A DNA stretch of 64,000 nucleotides from Lachnocurva sp045579705 (GCA_045579705.1 JAZNMP010000035.1:13481-77480); one strand, 5' to 3'. Numbered from the stretch's first letter, positions 52,591 through 62,344 are shown. Notes: generated by a model not told the origin, from the sequence alone. Translations and numbers: made by a program.

Positions 52591-53844
52591 ATGCAGTTTG
52601 AAGAAAATCAGAATGAATATGTTTTTGAAACAGATTTCAAAGGCATAGAACGAGAAAAGAAAAGCTATAGAAAAGGCTTGTTTGTAGGTGCGCTCGGAAC
52701 AATATTTTTAGCGATAATAATTATTGCTATACTGATGTCTGTGTTTAACAGCAGAGTTGCGGGTGAGTTTCTTACAGTGGGTCAGAGACATAAGCTTGGA
52801 CAGTTAAATGCTCTATTAGATGAATATTTCTACGAGGATGTTTCGGATAAAGACAAAGTAGAAGGTATCTACAAAGGTCTGTATGCGAGTGCCGGCGATG
52901 AATATACGGAATACTATACTCCAAAGGAATACGAGAAGCTGAATGCAGAACTGACTGGTGATTATGCAGGAATCGGAGCTACACTTCAGAAAGATCCGGA
53001 GTCTGGCGAGTATAAACTTATAAAGATTTATAAGGACTCTGCTGCTGAAGAAGCCGGCATAAAGGAAGGGGATGTTATCGTCTCTGTAGATGGAAAAAAG
53101 ACTTCCGAAGACGATGGCAACATGGATGATTTCGTTGCGAATAACATCCGTGGAAAGGCAGGTACAGTTCGTTTGATCGTAATCCGCAGAGGAGACGAAG
53201 AGAAGACTGTCAAAGTTACATTAAAGCGAGTAATCGTTCCATCTGTTTCTTATAAGATGTTAGATGGAAAGGTTGGATATATTGAAATCGCACAGTTCTC
53301 TACAGGAACAAAAGATGATTTCGAAAAAGCTGTTAAAGACCTGCAGAGTCAGGGAATGGAATCTGTAATCTACGACCTCCGTAATAACGGTGGTGGAATG
53401 GTTGATTCTGTAACAGCCATCCTCGATGACATATTGCCAAAGGGTAAAGTCGTTTACACTAAAGACAAAAATGGCAAAGAGGAAGACTATTATTCAGATG
53501 ATGAAAAACAGTTGAAGATTCCTACGGTAGTTTTGGTAAATGGAGGAACAGCTAGTTCGTCTGAAATTTTTACAGGAGCTATCAGAGACTTTAAGTGGGG
53601 AACTATCATCGGTGAGAATACATTTGGAAAAGGTATCGTTCAGATAACTCTTCCACTGTCTGATGGTTCAGCTATCAAAGTTACAAATGCAAAATACTAC
53701 ACACCAAATGGTGAGTGTATACATAAGAAGGGTATCAAGCCGGATATCGAATTAAAATATCAGTTCCTCGGAAATGAGAATGATGAATACGATTATACCT
53801 TGGACAACCAGATCCAGAAGGCTTTAGAAGTACTGAAAAAATAG
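52591..53844 (+). CDS. S41 (C-terminal processing) peptidase
   Basis: Secreted, membrane-anchored Ser-Lys protease. 417 residues: membrane segment ~29-52, a PDZ domain (~115-205, GIGATLQKDPESGEYKLIKIYKDSAAEEAGIKEGDVIVSVDG), the peptidase core with Ser in GGTASSSEIFTGAI (~317) and Lys in GENTFGKGIVQ (~342). Location after ftsX, as in many Firmicutes, suggests it shares the FtsEX pathway: processing wall enzymes or their regulators. The ribosome site is AGAGGGAAG. Confidence 0.93.
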   Translation: MQFEENQNEYVFETDFKGIEREKKSYRKGLFVGALGTIFLAIIIIAILMSVFNSRVAGEFLTVGQRHKLGQLNALLDEYFYEDVSDKDKVEGIYKGLYASAGDEYTEYYTPKEYEKLNAELTGDYAGIGATLQKDPESGEYKLIKIYKDSAAEEAGIKEGDVIVSVDGKKTSEDDGNMDDFVANNIRGKAGTVRLIVIRRGDEEKTVKVTLKRVIVPSVSYKMLDGKVGYIEIAQFSTGTKDDFEKAVKDLQSQGMESVIYDLRNNGGGMVDSVTAILDDILPKGKVVYTKDKNGKEEDYYSDDEKQLKIPTVVLVNGGTASSSEIFTGAIRDFKWGTIIGENTFGKGIVQITLPLSDGSAIKVTNAKYYTPNGECIHKKGIKPDIELKYQFLGNENDEYDYTLDNQIQKALEVLKK

Positions 53845-53881
53845 GGAGTAAACCCTGCATCCATAAAGCGAGGTGATTTCT

Positions 53882-55019
53882 GTGGTTGAATTGGATGAGA
53901 TTAAATCAAATTTAGGATCCTATGTGGACCCACTACAGGAAGCGAGGGATTCACTTTGACCTCGCTAACAAAGGTCGAAGGATAGAAGAGTTGGAACGTG
54001 AGATGGAAGCCCCAGATTTCTGGGATGATCCACAGGTTTCGGCTGAAAAAACTAAAGAATTAAAGAGTCTAAAGGATGATGTGAGTACGTTTGAATCTCT
54101 TACAAATATGTACGAGGAAATCCTGGACTTTATAGAGATGGCATTGGAAGAAAATGATCCGGATATGATTCCTGAAATTCAGGAAGAGTATGATCTCTTC
54201 GTTTCTACTTTTGATAAGTTGAAGATGAAGACTTTGCTTTCAGATGAGTATGATTCTGAAAATGCTATCGTTACACTCAGAGCCGGTGCGGGTGGAACAG
54301 AAGCCTGTGACTGGACATCTATGTTATATAGAATGTATTCTCGTTGGGCTGATAAGAAAGGTTTCTCTGTAGAAGTGCTTGATCAGTTGGATGGTGATGA
54401 AGCTGGAATCAAATCTATCACTTTCCAGATTACTGGTGAGAATGCTTACGGCTATTTAAAATCAGAAAAAGGTGTTCACCGTTTGGTGCGAATTTCGCCA
54501 TTTAATGCAAATGGTAAACGACAGACTTCTTTTTCCTCATGCGAAGTTATGCCGGATATTGAGAAAGATTTGAATGTCGAAGTAAATGACGATGATATTC
54601 GTATCGATACTTTTAGAAGTTCTGGAGCTGGTGGACAGCATATCAACAAGACTTCATCTGCTATTCGAATCACACATTTTCCAACAGGAATCGTGGTTTC
54701 ATGTCAGAATGAGAGATCTCAGCACCAGAACAAAGATAAAGCTATGCAGATGCTAAAGGCCAGACTTTACATGTTAAAGGAAGAAGAGCAGAAGCAGAAA
54801 GAAGCTGAGATTCGTGGTGAGGTTACAGAGAATGGATTTGGTAGCCAGATTCGTTCATATGTATTGCAGCCTTATACTATGGTCAAAGATTTAAGAACTG
54901 GTGAAGAATCAGGAAATGCAAAGAATGTTTTGGATGGAGATTTGGATCAGTTCATTATGGCTTATCTAAGATGGCTTTCACTGGGAATGCCAAAGTGGAA
55001 GGGTGCCGATATAGATTAG
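53882..55019 (+). CDS. prfB: Peptide chain release factor 2, programmed +1 frameshift
   Basis: RF2 ends translation at UGA and UAA. The gene has two parts: 53882-53956 (25 codons, GTG start with GAGGTGA upstream) ends at CTT TGA C, and the rest is in the +1 frame, 53958-55019. This CUU-UGA-C shift, preceded by an SD-like GAGGG, is the known RF2 autoregulation. The joined protein has 378 residues and the RF2 marks: SPF tripeptide (RISPFNANG), GGQ in GAGGQHINK and family motifs AGAGGTEACDW and FGSQIRSYVLQPY. It is next to ctpA and glpK and shows that UGA is a stop here. Confidence 0.97.
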
Positions 55020-55088
55020 ACTTGAATCTTGAGAAGGGTATTATGAAGAATACTAATATTAAATACATAATTCATGAGGGGGATTAAA

Positions 55089-56603
55089 ATGGCTAAATAT
55101 GTAATGGCATTAGACGCGGGGACTACTAGCAATCGTTGTATTCTATTCGACCATGAGGGCAATGTCTGCTCTGTGGCACAGAAGGAGTTTCGTCAGATTT
55201 TTCCGAATCCGGGTTGGGTAGAGCACGATGCAAATGAAATCTGGTCTACACAGTTAGGTGTAGCAGTAGAAGCAATGTCAAAGATAGGAGCGCAGGCTTC
55301 TGATATTGCAGCTATAGGTATTACAAATCAGCGTGAGACTGTTATCGTTTGGGACAAGACTACAGGCGAACCTGTTTATCACGCTATCGTATGGCAGTGT
55401 CGTAGAACATCAGCTATAGCTGATGAACTTAAGGCAAAGGGCTTAGAGGAAAAATATCGTCAGAAGACGGGACTTATCATCGATGCTTATTTCTCAGCTA
55501 CTAAGGTAAAATGGATCCTCGACAATGTAGAGGGTGCAAGAGAGAAGGCAGAGCGCGGAGACTTACTGTTCGGTACTGTTGAAACATGGCTCATCTGGAA
55601 ACTTACTAAAGGAAAAGCACATGTAACGGACTATTCCAATGCTTCCAGAACGATGTTGTTTAATATCAACACTTTAGAGTGGGATGATGAGATCCTGGAA
55701 GAACTCAATATTCCAAAGAGTATGCTTCCTGAACCACGTCCATCCAGTGATGTATATGGTTATTGTGATTCATCATATTTTGGAGCTGAGATTCCTATCG
55801 CCGGTGCGGCAGGAGATCAGCAGGCCGCTTTGTTCGGTCAGATGTGTTTCTCAGATGGTGAAGCAAAGAATACTTACGGTACAGGTTGTTTCCTTCTGAT
55901 GAATACAGGCGAAAAACCTGTTTTTTCAAAAAATGGTTTGGTAACTACTATTGCATGGGGCCTGAATGGAAAAGTAAACTATGCTCTCGAAGGTAGTGTG
56001 TTTGTGGCAGGAGCTGCGATTCAGTGGCTTAGAGACCAGATGAAACTCATCGATAGCGCAGTGGATTCTGAATATATGGCAAAGAAAGTTCATGGAACAC
56101 ATGGTTGCTATGTAGTACCTGCTTTTACTGGACTCGGTGCTCCACACTGGGATCAGTATGCTAGAGGAACTATCGTAGGTATCACCAGAGGTACAAACAA
56201 ATACCATATCATCCGTGCTACGCTCGAATCTATCGCGTACATGGTTACAGAAGTCGTAGATGCTATGAAGGAAGATTCTGGAATAGATTTACGTATGCTT
56301 CAGGTAGATGGTGGTGCTTCTGCAAATGATTTTCTCATGCAGTTCCAGTCTGATATGTTGAATAAACCGGTAAACAGACCTGCCTGTGTTGAAACGACGG
56401 CGACAGGTGCTGCTTATCTCGCTGGATTAGCTGTAGGTTTCTGGGAAAGTAAAGAAGCTTTGCTGAAGAATAAGAAGCTCGATCGAGTATTCATTCCAAA
56501 GATGGAAGATGAAGAGAGAAAGACAAAACGTAAAGGCTGGAACAAAGCAGTTAAATACGCTTATGGTTGGGCCAAGGATTCAGATACAGAAGAGGAAGAA
56601 TAA
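55089..56603 (+). CDS. glpK: Glycerol kinase
   Basis: Phosphorylates glycerol to glycerol-3-phosphate with ATP. ATG 55089 with GAGGGGG upstream (a longer frame from 55074 overlaps the site). 504 residues; FGGY motifs: ALDAGTTSNRCILFD (N-terminus), QWLRDQMKLID, and the second FGGY domain VDGGASANDFLMQFQSDML (~397). The segment GAPHWDQYARG (about residue 350) includes the FBP-site-like region. It lies after prfB without a glycerol transporter or glpD nearby. A small membrane protein gene follows with 1 base between. Confidence 0.95.
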   Translation: MAKYVMALDAGTTSNRCILFDHEGNVCSVAQKEFRQIFPNPGWVEHDANEIWSTQLGVAVEAMSKIGAQASDIAAIGITNQRETVIVWDKTTGEPVYHAIVWQCRRTSAIADELKAKGLEEKYRQKTGLIIDAYFSATKVKWILDNVEGAREKAERGDLLFGTVETWLIWKLTKGKAHVTDYSNASRTMLFNINTLEWDDEILEELNIPKSMLPEPRPSSDVYGYCDSSYFGAEIPIAGAAGDQQAALFGQMCFSDGEAKNTYGTGCFLLMNTGEKPVFSKNGLVTTIAWGLNGKVNYALEGSVFVAGAAIQWLRDQMKLIDSAVDSEYMAKKVHGTHGCYVVPAFTGLGAPHWDQYARGTIVGITRGTNKYHIIRATLESIAYMVTEVVDAMKEDSGIDLRMLQVDGGASANDFLMQFQSDMLNKPVNRPACVETTATGAAYLAGLAVGFWESKEALLKNKKLDRVFIPKMEDEERKTKRKGWNKAVKYAYGWAKDSDTEEEE

Positions 56604-57125
56604 ATGAGTCAGGAACAGGTGAATTTAGATGTAACTATCGATGACAAAGATATGTTTGACTTCAATCTATACCATACTTATCATTCAAAGAATGGTTGGC
56701 TTGCGATTATCTTTGGAGTCGCTGCTGTAGTTGCAGCATTTGTAACTTATGGTCGTGTGACTAGAGCCTATACTACTATCTATGTTATGATCGGTTTTGT
56801 GATGCTCATCTACGAACCATTCGCAGTATATTCAAACTCAAAGAGACAGATGAAGCTTTCAGAGGTTCTTCAGAACGTATTGCACTATGCAATCAACTCA
56901 GAAGGTGTTATGGTTACTACAGATGTAGAAGTGGAAGATGGACAGAATTCAGTACTCCTTCCATGGAAGCAGGTTTACAAAGTAGTGCATACAAAGAAAG
57001 CACTGTATATTTTTTCCAATAATGTTAATGCGTATATCATTCCAAATAGATATACTGAAGATAACTGGAATGCATTGGAAAAGATTATCGTTCGAAATGT
57101 AGACGATTTTAGAAGAAAACTTTAA
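56604..57125 (+). CDS. YcxB-like small membrane protein
   Basis: 173 residues with two adjacent membrane segments (~35-52, ~60-78) and a cytoplasmic C-terminal domain (~85-173) with the YcxB-like pattern (SEGVMVTTDVEVEDGQNSVLLPWKQVYKV..TKKALYIF..NNVNAYIIPNR). Function is unknown. It sits 1 base after glpK and 10 bases before tsaE, so it is likely in the same transcript. Confidence 0.75.
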   Translation: MSQEQVNLDVTIDDKDMFDFNLYHTYHSKNGWLAIIFGVAAVVAAFVTYGRVTRAYTTIYVMIGFVMLIYEPFAVYSNSKRQMKLSEVLQNVLHYAINSEGVMVTTDVEVEDGQNSVLLPWKQVYKVVHTKKALYIFSNNVNAYIIPNRYTEDNWNALEKIIVRNVDDFRRKL

Positions 57126-57135
57126 TAGGTGTCTT

Positions 57136-57573
57136 ATGGGAAAAAAAGAAATCATAGAAACATTTTCTCAAGAAGAAACAAAGGAATTTGCTAGATCACT
57201 GGGCGAAGCTGCTTCGCCTGGTGATGTTTTTGCGCTATCGGGAGATTTGGGAGTCGGAAAGACAGTCTTTGCAAAAGGAATGGCTGAAGGCCTCGGTGTT
57301 ACTGAGCCAGTAAGCAGTCCTACCTTTACGATATTGCAGGAATATACATCTGGCAGGATTCCGTTTTATCATTTTGATGTATACCGCGTCGAGGAACCGG
57401 AAGAAATGGAAGAAACCGGTTTTGACGATGCGATATTTGGTGAGGGCGTATCGCTCGTAGAGTGGGCGGAGTTGATTAAGGATATTATGCCACAGCATTA
57501 TACGCAGATTCTCATCGAGAAAGAACCTGAGAAGGGGTTCGACTATAGAAAGATAACATTGGAGCAAGTATGA
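57136..57573 (+). CDS. tsaE: tRNA threonylcarbamoyladenosine protein TsaE
   Basis: ATPase that supports t6A37 formation in tRNAs decoding ANN codons, with TsaB and TsaD. 145 residues: Walker A GDLGVGKTVFAKGMAEGL (~34-51), the conserved Thr in SSPTFTILQEY, and FYHFDVYRVEEPEEMEE with the catalytic residues. It overlaps tsaB by 4 bases. Confidence 0.95.
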   Translation: MGKKEIIETFSQEETKEFARSLGEAASPGDVFALSGDLGVGKTVFAKGMAEGLGVTEPVSSPTFTILQEYTSGRIPFYHFDVYRVEEPEEMEETGFDDAIFGEGVSLVEWAELIKDIMPQHYTQILIEKEPEKGFDYRKITLEQV

Positions 57574-58286
57574 AGATTTTAGCAATTGATGCATCTGGAT
57601 TGGTCGCATCTGTAAGTATTATTGAAGATGACAAGATGGTGGGTGAGTACACTTTGAATCACACGAGAAATCATTCTGTGACTCTGCTTCCACTTATCGA
57701 TTCTCTCATACAGGCGACGGACACTGATCCAGAGAGCTTGGATTATATAGCTGTAGCGGGAGGACCTGGAAGCTTTACGGGACTTCGCATCGGTGCAGCG
57801 ACAGCAAAGGGATTGGCATATTCTTGGAAGAAACCTATCATTTCCGTTCCGACAGTCGATGCTTTGTGCATGAACGTGTTTGGAGTTTCGGGATTGGTAT
57901 GTCCTGTTTTAGATGCGAGAAGAAACCAGACTTATACTGGTATATATAGATTTGTCGAGGATGGCGATACTTACAAGTTGGAAACTATCATGCCTCAGAT
58001 GGCGACGGAATTGGGTAGCCTCATAGAGAAGCTTAATGACCTCGGGGAAAAAGTTACCTTCCTGGGCGATGGAGTGCCTGTATTCAAACAGGAACTGGAT
58101 GAGAAACTTAAGGTGGCACATTCTTATGCACCAGCTCACCAGTCCAGACAGAAAGCTTCTTCTGTAGGTGTTCTCGCGATGGAGTATGCTCATGAGGGAA
58201 AGGTTGAAGATGCTTTTTCACATAGACCTATCTATTTGAGAGAAACTCAGGCTGAACGAGAGGGAAAGCTTCGAGAAGGAAAGTAA
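57570..58286 (+). CDS. tsaB: tRNA threonylcarbamoyladenosine protein TsaB
   Basis: Scaffold partner of TsaD in t6A synthesis. 238 residues with the actin-like start ILAIDASGLVASVSI, the motif GPGSFTGLRIGAATAKGLAYS (residues ~71-91) and the VPTVDAL helix. The C-terminal end is basic. It overlaps tsaE (4 bases) and lies 1 base before rimI, the usual tsaE-tsaB-rimI order. Confidence 0.94.
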   Translation: MKILAIDASGLVASVSIIEDDKMVGEYTLNHTRNHSVTLLPLIDSLIQATDTDPESLDYIAVAGGPGSFTGLRIGAATAKGLAYSWKKPIISVPTVDALCMNVFGVSGLVCPVLDARRNQTYTGIYRFVEDGDTYKLETIMPQMATELGSLIEKLNDLGEKVTFLGDGVPVFKQELDEKLKVAHSYAPAHQSRQKASSVGVLAMEYAHEGKVEDAFSHRPIYLRETQAEREGKLREGK

Positions 58287-58287
58287 G

Positions 58288-58752
58288 ATGGATACGAAGA
58301 ATCTTTCACCGGATAAGATGAAAGTCAGAGCGGCAGTTCCGGAGGATCTCGAGATTGTTGCAGAGATCGAGAAAGAAGTGTTTTCGGAACCTTGGAGTTT
58401 GGATGGCTTTAAGCAAGCACTTTCAAGCTCGGACAATGTCGTGCTGGCAATCAGTGATGAAACAGATATATATGGCTATCTTGTGCTGTACACCTCTATG
58501 GATGAGGGTGAACTCATGACTATAGCGGTTAGACCGGGATTCAGAGGTTATGGACTCGCTGATAAACTGGTGAAAGCTATGGTGGAAGAAGGCAGACGTA
58601 GAGGGCTTGTAAATATTTTTTTAGAAGTGAGAAAGACAAATGAAGCTGCCAGAAGACTGTATCGAAAGAATGGGTTTATAGAGGTAGGCGAGCGAAAGAA
58701 CTTCTATCGTTTTCCGACTGAAGATGCGATAATAGGCAGATTGTCACTTTAG
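58288..58752 (+). CDS. rimI: Ribosomal protein S18-alanine N-acetyltransferase (RimI-like)
   Basis: GNAT-fold acetyltransferase; RimI acetylates the N-terminus of S18 in E. coli. 154 residues with the acetyl-CoA motif MTIAVRPGFRGYGLADKLVKAM (~75-96) and the C-terminal LEVRKTNEAARRLYRKNGFIEVGERKNFY. It follows tsaB, as in many bacteria. The substrate is inferred from position and family. Confidence 0.9.
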   Translation: MDTKNLSPDKMKVRAAVPEDLEIVAEIEKEVFSEPWSLDGFKQALSSSDNVVLAISDETDIYGYLVLYTSMDEGELMTIAVRPGFRGYGLADKLVKAMVEEGRRRGLVNIFLEVRKTNEAARRLYRKNGFIEVGERKNFYRFPTEDAIIGRLSL

Positions 58753-58771
58753 ATTTAGAAATGGAAGAAAT

Positions 58772-59680
58772 ATGTTAGATATTTGTTTGTTAGGAACAGC
58801 GGGGATGATGCCGCTTCCGGACAGATGGTTGACTAGCCTGATGGCACGTTTCAATGGCTCCAGTCTGGTTATAGATTGTGGCGAAGGCACGCAGGTGGCT
58901 ATGAAAGAGGCGGGATGGAGCCCGAAACCTATTGATGTCCTGTTGATTACGCATTTTCATGCGGATCATATCAGCGGATTGCCGGGGTTGCTCCTTACGA
59001 TGGGAAATGCGGAGAAGAAATCGCCGCTTACTATCGTGGGTCCAAGAGGAATCGAAAAGGTCTGTGAATCATTGAGAGTGGTCGCGCCGGAAATTCCTTT
59101 TGAAATAAAGTATATCGAGCTTACAGACAAAGAAGTGGATTTAGAGCTTTGCGGCTTTCAGATTCATGCTTTTAAAGTTAAACATAATGTGACCTGCTAT
59201 GGTTACTCACTTTCGATACCTCGAGCTGGCAAATTCGACGTGGAAAAAGCAAAGGAATTAAATATTCCACTTAAATGCTGGAATCCTCTTCAGAAAGGTA
59301 ATACAGTAGAAGTAGAAGGCGTGACTTATACACCTGATATGGTTATGGGACCGAGTCGTCGTGGAATCAAGGTGACTTATTGTACTGATTCACGTCCGGT
59401 AGATGTAATCTGGAAGTCAGCTCAGGGGTCTGATCTCTTCGTCTGTGAAGGAATGTATGGTGAACCTGAGAAGGCGGTAAAGGCGAAACAGTTTAAACAT
59501 ATGACCTTTTACGAAGCAGCAGAGCTTGGAAAGAAAGCTTGTGTTGAAGAAATGTGGCTTACACATTTCAGTCCTTCACTGGTTGCGCCGAAAAGATATA
59601 TGAAAGAAGTTAATTCAATCTATTCAAAAGTTTCTTTGGGATATGATGGAAGAATGAAAACTTTAGATTTCGTGGACTAA
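58772..59680 (+). CDS. rnz: Ribonuclease Z / MBL-fold hydrolase
   Basis: Zinc-dependent metallo-beta-lactamase fold; RNase Z cuts the 3' trailer of tRNA precursors that lack an encoded CCA. 302 residues: LLGTAGMMPLPDRWLTSL, zinc motif THFHADHISGLPGLLLTM (His ~67-72), GPRGIE, HNVTCYGYSL and THFSPSL near the C-terminus. Since the tRNAs in this window do not encode CCA, this activity fits. It is 20 bases after rimI. A non-tRNA MBL enzyme cannot be excluded. Confidence 0.88.
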   Translation: MLDICLLGTAGMMPLPDRWLTSLMARFNGSSLVIDCGEGTQVAMKEAGWSPKPIDVLLITHFHADHISGLPGLLLTMGNAEKKSPLTIVGPRGIEKVCESLRVVAPEIPFEIKYIELTDKEVDLELCGFQIHAFKVKHNVTCYGYSLSIPRAGKFDVEKAKELNIPLKCWNPLQKGNTVEVEGVTYTPDMVMGPSRRGIKVTYCTDSRPVDVIWKSAQGSDLFVCEGMYGEPEKAVKAKQFKHMTFYEAAELGKKACVEEMWLTHFSPSLVAPKRYMKEVNSIYSKVSLGYDGRMKTLDFVD

Positions 59681-59699
59681 GAACACGGGGGTAAAGCGT

Positions 59700-60281
59700 A
59701 TGAAGAGAGTAGTTAGTGTTTCAATTGCAATCGTTATTATGGCAGGCTTAATAGTTGGGTATTATTTTTTTCTGTCAAAGAATAGTCCTGCAAATAAAAA
59801 GAAGGATACAAAAGTAACTGAGTATTCAAAGATAGTCGCAAAGGATTTGGTGAAGGATTATCCGCAGACTCCTCGTAAAGTGGTTATGACTTATAACCAG
59901 ATTATCACTGAGTATTACAGAACTTCACATAAAGATGATGAGATTGAAAAAATGGCTGATCAGGCCAGATTGCTCTTTGATGACGATTTGTTGAAACAGA
60001 ATCCAACTTCTGCTTATTATGCAAACGTAAAGGCTGATATCCAGGATTATGCAAAGAGAAAAGCGAAGATTCTGCAGACGAAGGTAGTAGGTTCTGGAAA
60101 TGTAGAATATGCTACATATCAGGGCTATGATGTTGCCTTCGTAGAATCTTACTATTTTTGTAGAGAAGGTAGTGATATCGTTAGAACATACCAGAAGTTC
60201 TGTTTGAGGAAGGACAAATCTGGAAAGTGGAAGATCCTCACTTGGGAATTAGTGGATGGAGATCCGGAACTATTTGATTAA
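59700..60281 (+). CDS. Single-membrane-segment protein of unknown function (DUF6715-like)
   Basis: 193 residues: an N-terminal membrane segment (~5-24), a Lys-rich linker, then a soluble outer domain that is helical (~45-120) with a final beta-like region (ATYQGYDVAFVESYYFCREG...GKWKILTWELVDGD). It resembles small proteins found beside tsaD in Lachnospiraceae, for which DUF6715 is a possible name, but I am unsure. The domain might be a solute- or wall-related sensor. It lies between rnz and tsaD in the same direction with short gaps (19 and 15 bases). Confidence 0.65.
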   Translation: MKRVVSVSIAIVIMAGLIVGYYFFLSKNSPANKKKDTKVTEYSKIVAKDLVKDYPQTPRKVVMTYNQIITEYYRTSHKDDEIEKMADQARLLFDDDLLKQNPTSAYYANVKADIQDYAKRKAKILQTKVVGSGNVEYATYQGYDVAFVESYYFCREGSDIVRTYQKFCLRKDKSGKWKILTWELVDGDPELFD

Positions 60282-60296
60282 TTTAGGAGTATTTTG

Positions 60297-61307
60297 ATGC
60301 TTATATTAGGAATAGAAAGTTCATGTGATGAAACAGCTGCTGCGGTAGTTCGTGACGGACGTGAGCTTATTAGTAATGTTATATCGACACAGATACCTAT
60401 TCATACTTTATATGGCGGTGTTGTGCCTGAAATCGCTTCGAGAAAGCATGTAGAGAGAATCTCACAGGTTGTAGACAAGGCTTTAAGTGATGCAAATGTT
60501 ACTTTAGATGACATCGATGCAGTTGGTGTCACTTATGGACCGGGACTCGTAGGTCCTCTTCTCGTAGGTGTTTCTTTTGCAAAATCCATGGCTTATGCTG
60601 CAAAGAAACCACTGGTTGGCGTGCATCATATCGAAGGTCATATCAGCGCGAATTATATCGAGCATCCTGATTTAAAGCCTCCATTCCTGTGTCTCATCGT
60701 ATCAGGTGGTCATACACACCTCGTTAGAGTTAAAGACTATGGAGAGTATGAAATACTGGGTAGAACAGTAGATGATGCTGCGGGAGAAGCCTTTGACAAG
60801 GTGGCTCGTGCTATAAATCTCGGATATCCGGGTGGACCAAAGATTGAGAAGATTTCATATGAAGGAAATAGTGACGCTATCGAGTTCCCTCAGGGCAAAG
60901 TGTCGGATCATCCATATGATTTCAGTTTTAGTGGCCTTAAATCAGCTGTACTTAACTATTTAAATGGAGAGAAGATGAAGGGCAATGAAATCAATCCAGC
61001 GGAAGTTGCTGCGTCCTTCCAGAAGAGTGTCGTTTCTTCCCTCGTACAGAGAGCAGAAATGGCTATAGATGAATTTGGAACAGAGACTTTTGCTATCGCA
61101 GGTGGAGTGTCTTCTAATGGGGTATTTAGAGCCGCGATGGAAGAGATGTGTAAGAGAAAAGGTGTACGTTTTGTAGCACCTAGTCCTATCCTATGTACAG
61201 ATAATGGCGCTATGATCGCTTCTGCGGCTTTCTATGACTATCAGAAGGGCTTTAGAAGCGGATTGGATTTAAATGCTATACCTAACCTTAAACTCGGTGA
61301 TAGATAA
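60297..61307 (+). CDS. tsaD: tRNA threonylcarbamoyltransferase TsaD
   Basis: Transfers the threonylcarbamoyl group to A37 of tRNA with TsaB and TsaE. ATG 60297 (AGGAG 7 bases upstream) is chosen over TTG 60294. 336 residues; the metal ligands are in GVHHIEGHISANY (HxxxH, ~110), family motifs are ILGIESSCDETAAAVV, GGVVPEIASRKHVE and VSGGHTHLVRV. The end is SAAFYDYQKGF-type. It is 5' of ispD with TAATG overlap. Confidence 0.96.
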   Translation: MLILGIESSCDETAAAVVRDGRELISNVISTQIPIHTLYGGVVPEIASRKHVERISQVVDKALSDANVTLDDIDAVGVTYGPGLVGPLLVGVSFAKSMAYAAKKPLVGVHHIEGHISANYIEHPDLKPPFLCLIVSGGHTHLVRVKDYGEYEILGRTVDDAAGEAFDKVARAINLGYPGGPKIEKISYEGNSDAIEFPQGKVSDHPYDFSFSGLKSAVLNYLNGEKMKGNEINPAEVAASFQKSVVSSLVQRAEMAIDEFGTETFAIAGGVSSNGVFRAAMEEMCKRKGVRFVAPSPILCTDNGAMIASAAFYDYQKGFRSGLDLNAIPNLKLGDR

Positions 61308-61999
61308 TGAATACTACTATTAAATATGCAGGAATCATTCTAGCGGCTGGAAGTGGCTCTAGAATGCATTCTGATATTCCTAAACAATACATCGAAATAG
61401 ATGGAAAACCTCTAATATATTATACCCTCGAGACTTTTGAACGAAGTGTAGTGGACGAAATCGTTCTAGTAGTGCGTCCTGGAGACGAAGAATACGCTAG
61501 AAGAGAGATAGTAGACCGCTATGGTTTTACAAAAGTTTCTTCTATAGTATGTGGTGGCGAAACACGTACTGATTCTGTTTTGAATGGAATCAAGGCAACA
61601 GAGGCAGAATATGTCCTCATACATGATGGCGCCAGATGTTTAGTTTCGACAGATTTAATAGAAAGAATGGCAGCAAAGGTTGTGGAAACCTCCTGTATAG
61701 CCGCTGTACCTTCCAAAGATACTATTAAAATAGTAAAGGAAGGCGTAGTTTGTGATACACCTAATCGAGAGAATTTATATATAGTACAAACACCTCAGGC
61801 GTTTAATAGATCTAACCTATTAAATGCATATCTTAAGTTAGATGAACTTTCTGATGAAAAAAGAAGTACTCTGACGGACGATTCCATGATAATGGAAAAT
61901 GCCGGCAAACCCGTGCAAATAGTGGCCGGAGAGTACTCTAACATCAAGGTTACAACCCCTGAAGATCTCGATTTCGTAAAAAATATAAAAAAATATTAA
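61307..61999 (+). CDS. ispD: 2-C-methyl-D-erythritol 4-phosphate cytidylyltransferase
   Basis: Third step of the MEP isoprenoid pathway: CTP + MEP to CDP-ME. 230 residues with the nucleotide motif IILAAGSGSRMHSDIPKQYIEI (~8-29), the HDGARCLVS (~107) and the PSKDTIK loop, and the end of the fold NIKVTTPEDLDF. It starts at the A of tsaD's TAA (TAATG). The tRNA-Ser cluster with its own promoter follows. Confidence 0.96.
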   Translation: MNTTIKYAGIILAAGSGSRMHSDIPKQYIEIDGKPLIYYTLETFERSVVDEIVLVVRPGDEEYARREIVDRYGFTKVSSIVCGGETRTDSVLNGIKATEAEYVLIHDGARCLVSTDLIERMAAKVVETSCIAAVPSKDTIKIVKEGVVCDTPNRENLYIVQTPQAFNRSNLLNAYLKLDELSDEKRSTLTDDSMIMENAGKPVQIVAGEYSNIKVTTPEDLDFVKNIKKY

Positions 62000-62007
62000 A
62001 TTTACCG

Positions 62008-62037
62008 TTGACACGAGGGGGTAAAAGGGTGTATATT
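62008..62037 (+). promoter_or_regulatory. Promoter of the tRNA-Ser genes
   Basis: TTGACA (62008-62013) and TATATT (62032-62037) with an 18-base spacer, 41 bases before the first tRNA-Ser. Confidence 0.75.
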
Positions 62038-62077
62038 ATCACTCGTGCTCGAGAGGGCACAGCAAACAAATGAATAC

Positions 62078-62163
62078 GGAGAGGTATCGAAGTGGTCATA
62101 ACGAGGCGGTCTTGAAAACCGTTTGTCCGCAAGGGCGCGTGGGTTCGAATCCCACCCTCTCCG
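62078..62163 (+). tRNA. tRNA-Ser (anticodon TGA)
   Basis: Acceptor arms GGAGAGG and CCTCTCC; anticodon loop CTTGAAA gives TGA. A long variable arm (TTTGTCCGCAAGGGCGC) is typical of serine tRNAs. CCA not encoded. Confidence 0.95.
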
Positions 62164-62214
62164 TTTTTGTATCAAACTCGAATATGCCCCGATCACGGGT
62201 CAGATTCAGTACTT

Positions 62215-62303
62215 GGAGAAGTACCCAAGAGGCTGAAGGGACACCCCTGGAAAGGGTGCAGGTCGCGAATAACGGCGCGAGGGTTCAAATCCCTCCTTCT
62301 CCG
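62215..62303 (+). tRNA. tRNA-Ser (anticodon GGA)
   Basis: Acceptor arms GGAGAAG and CTTCTCC; loop CTGGAAA gives GGA. Long variable arm. It is likely transcribed with the first tRNA-Ser. CCA not encoded. Confidence 0.95.
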
Positions 62304-62344
62304 CTTCCGACTTGAAAAACACTTAAAAAACTTCAAAAAAGTGC

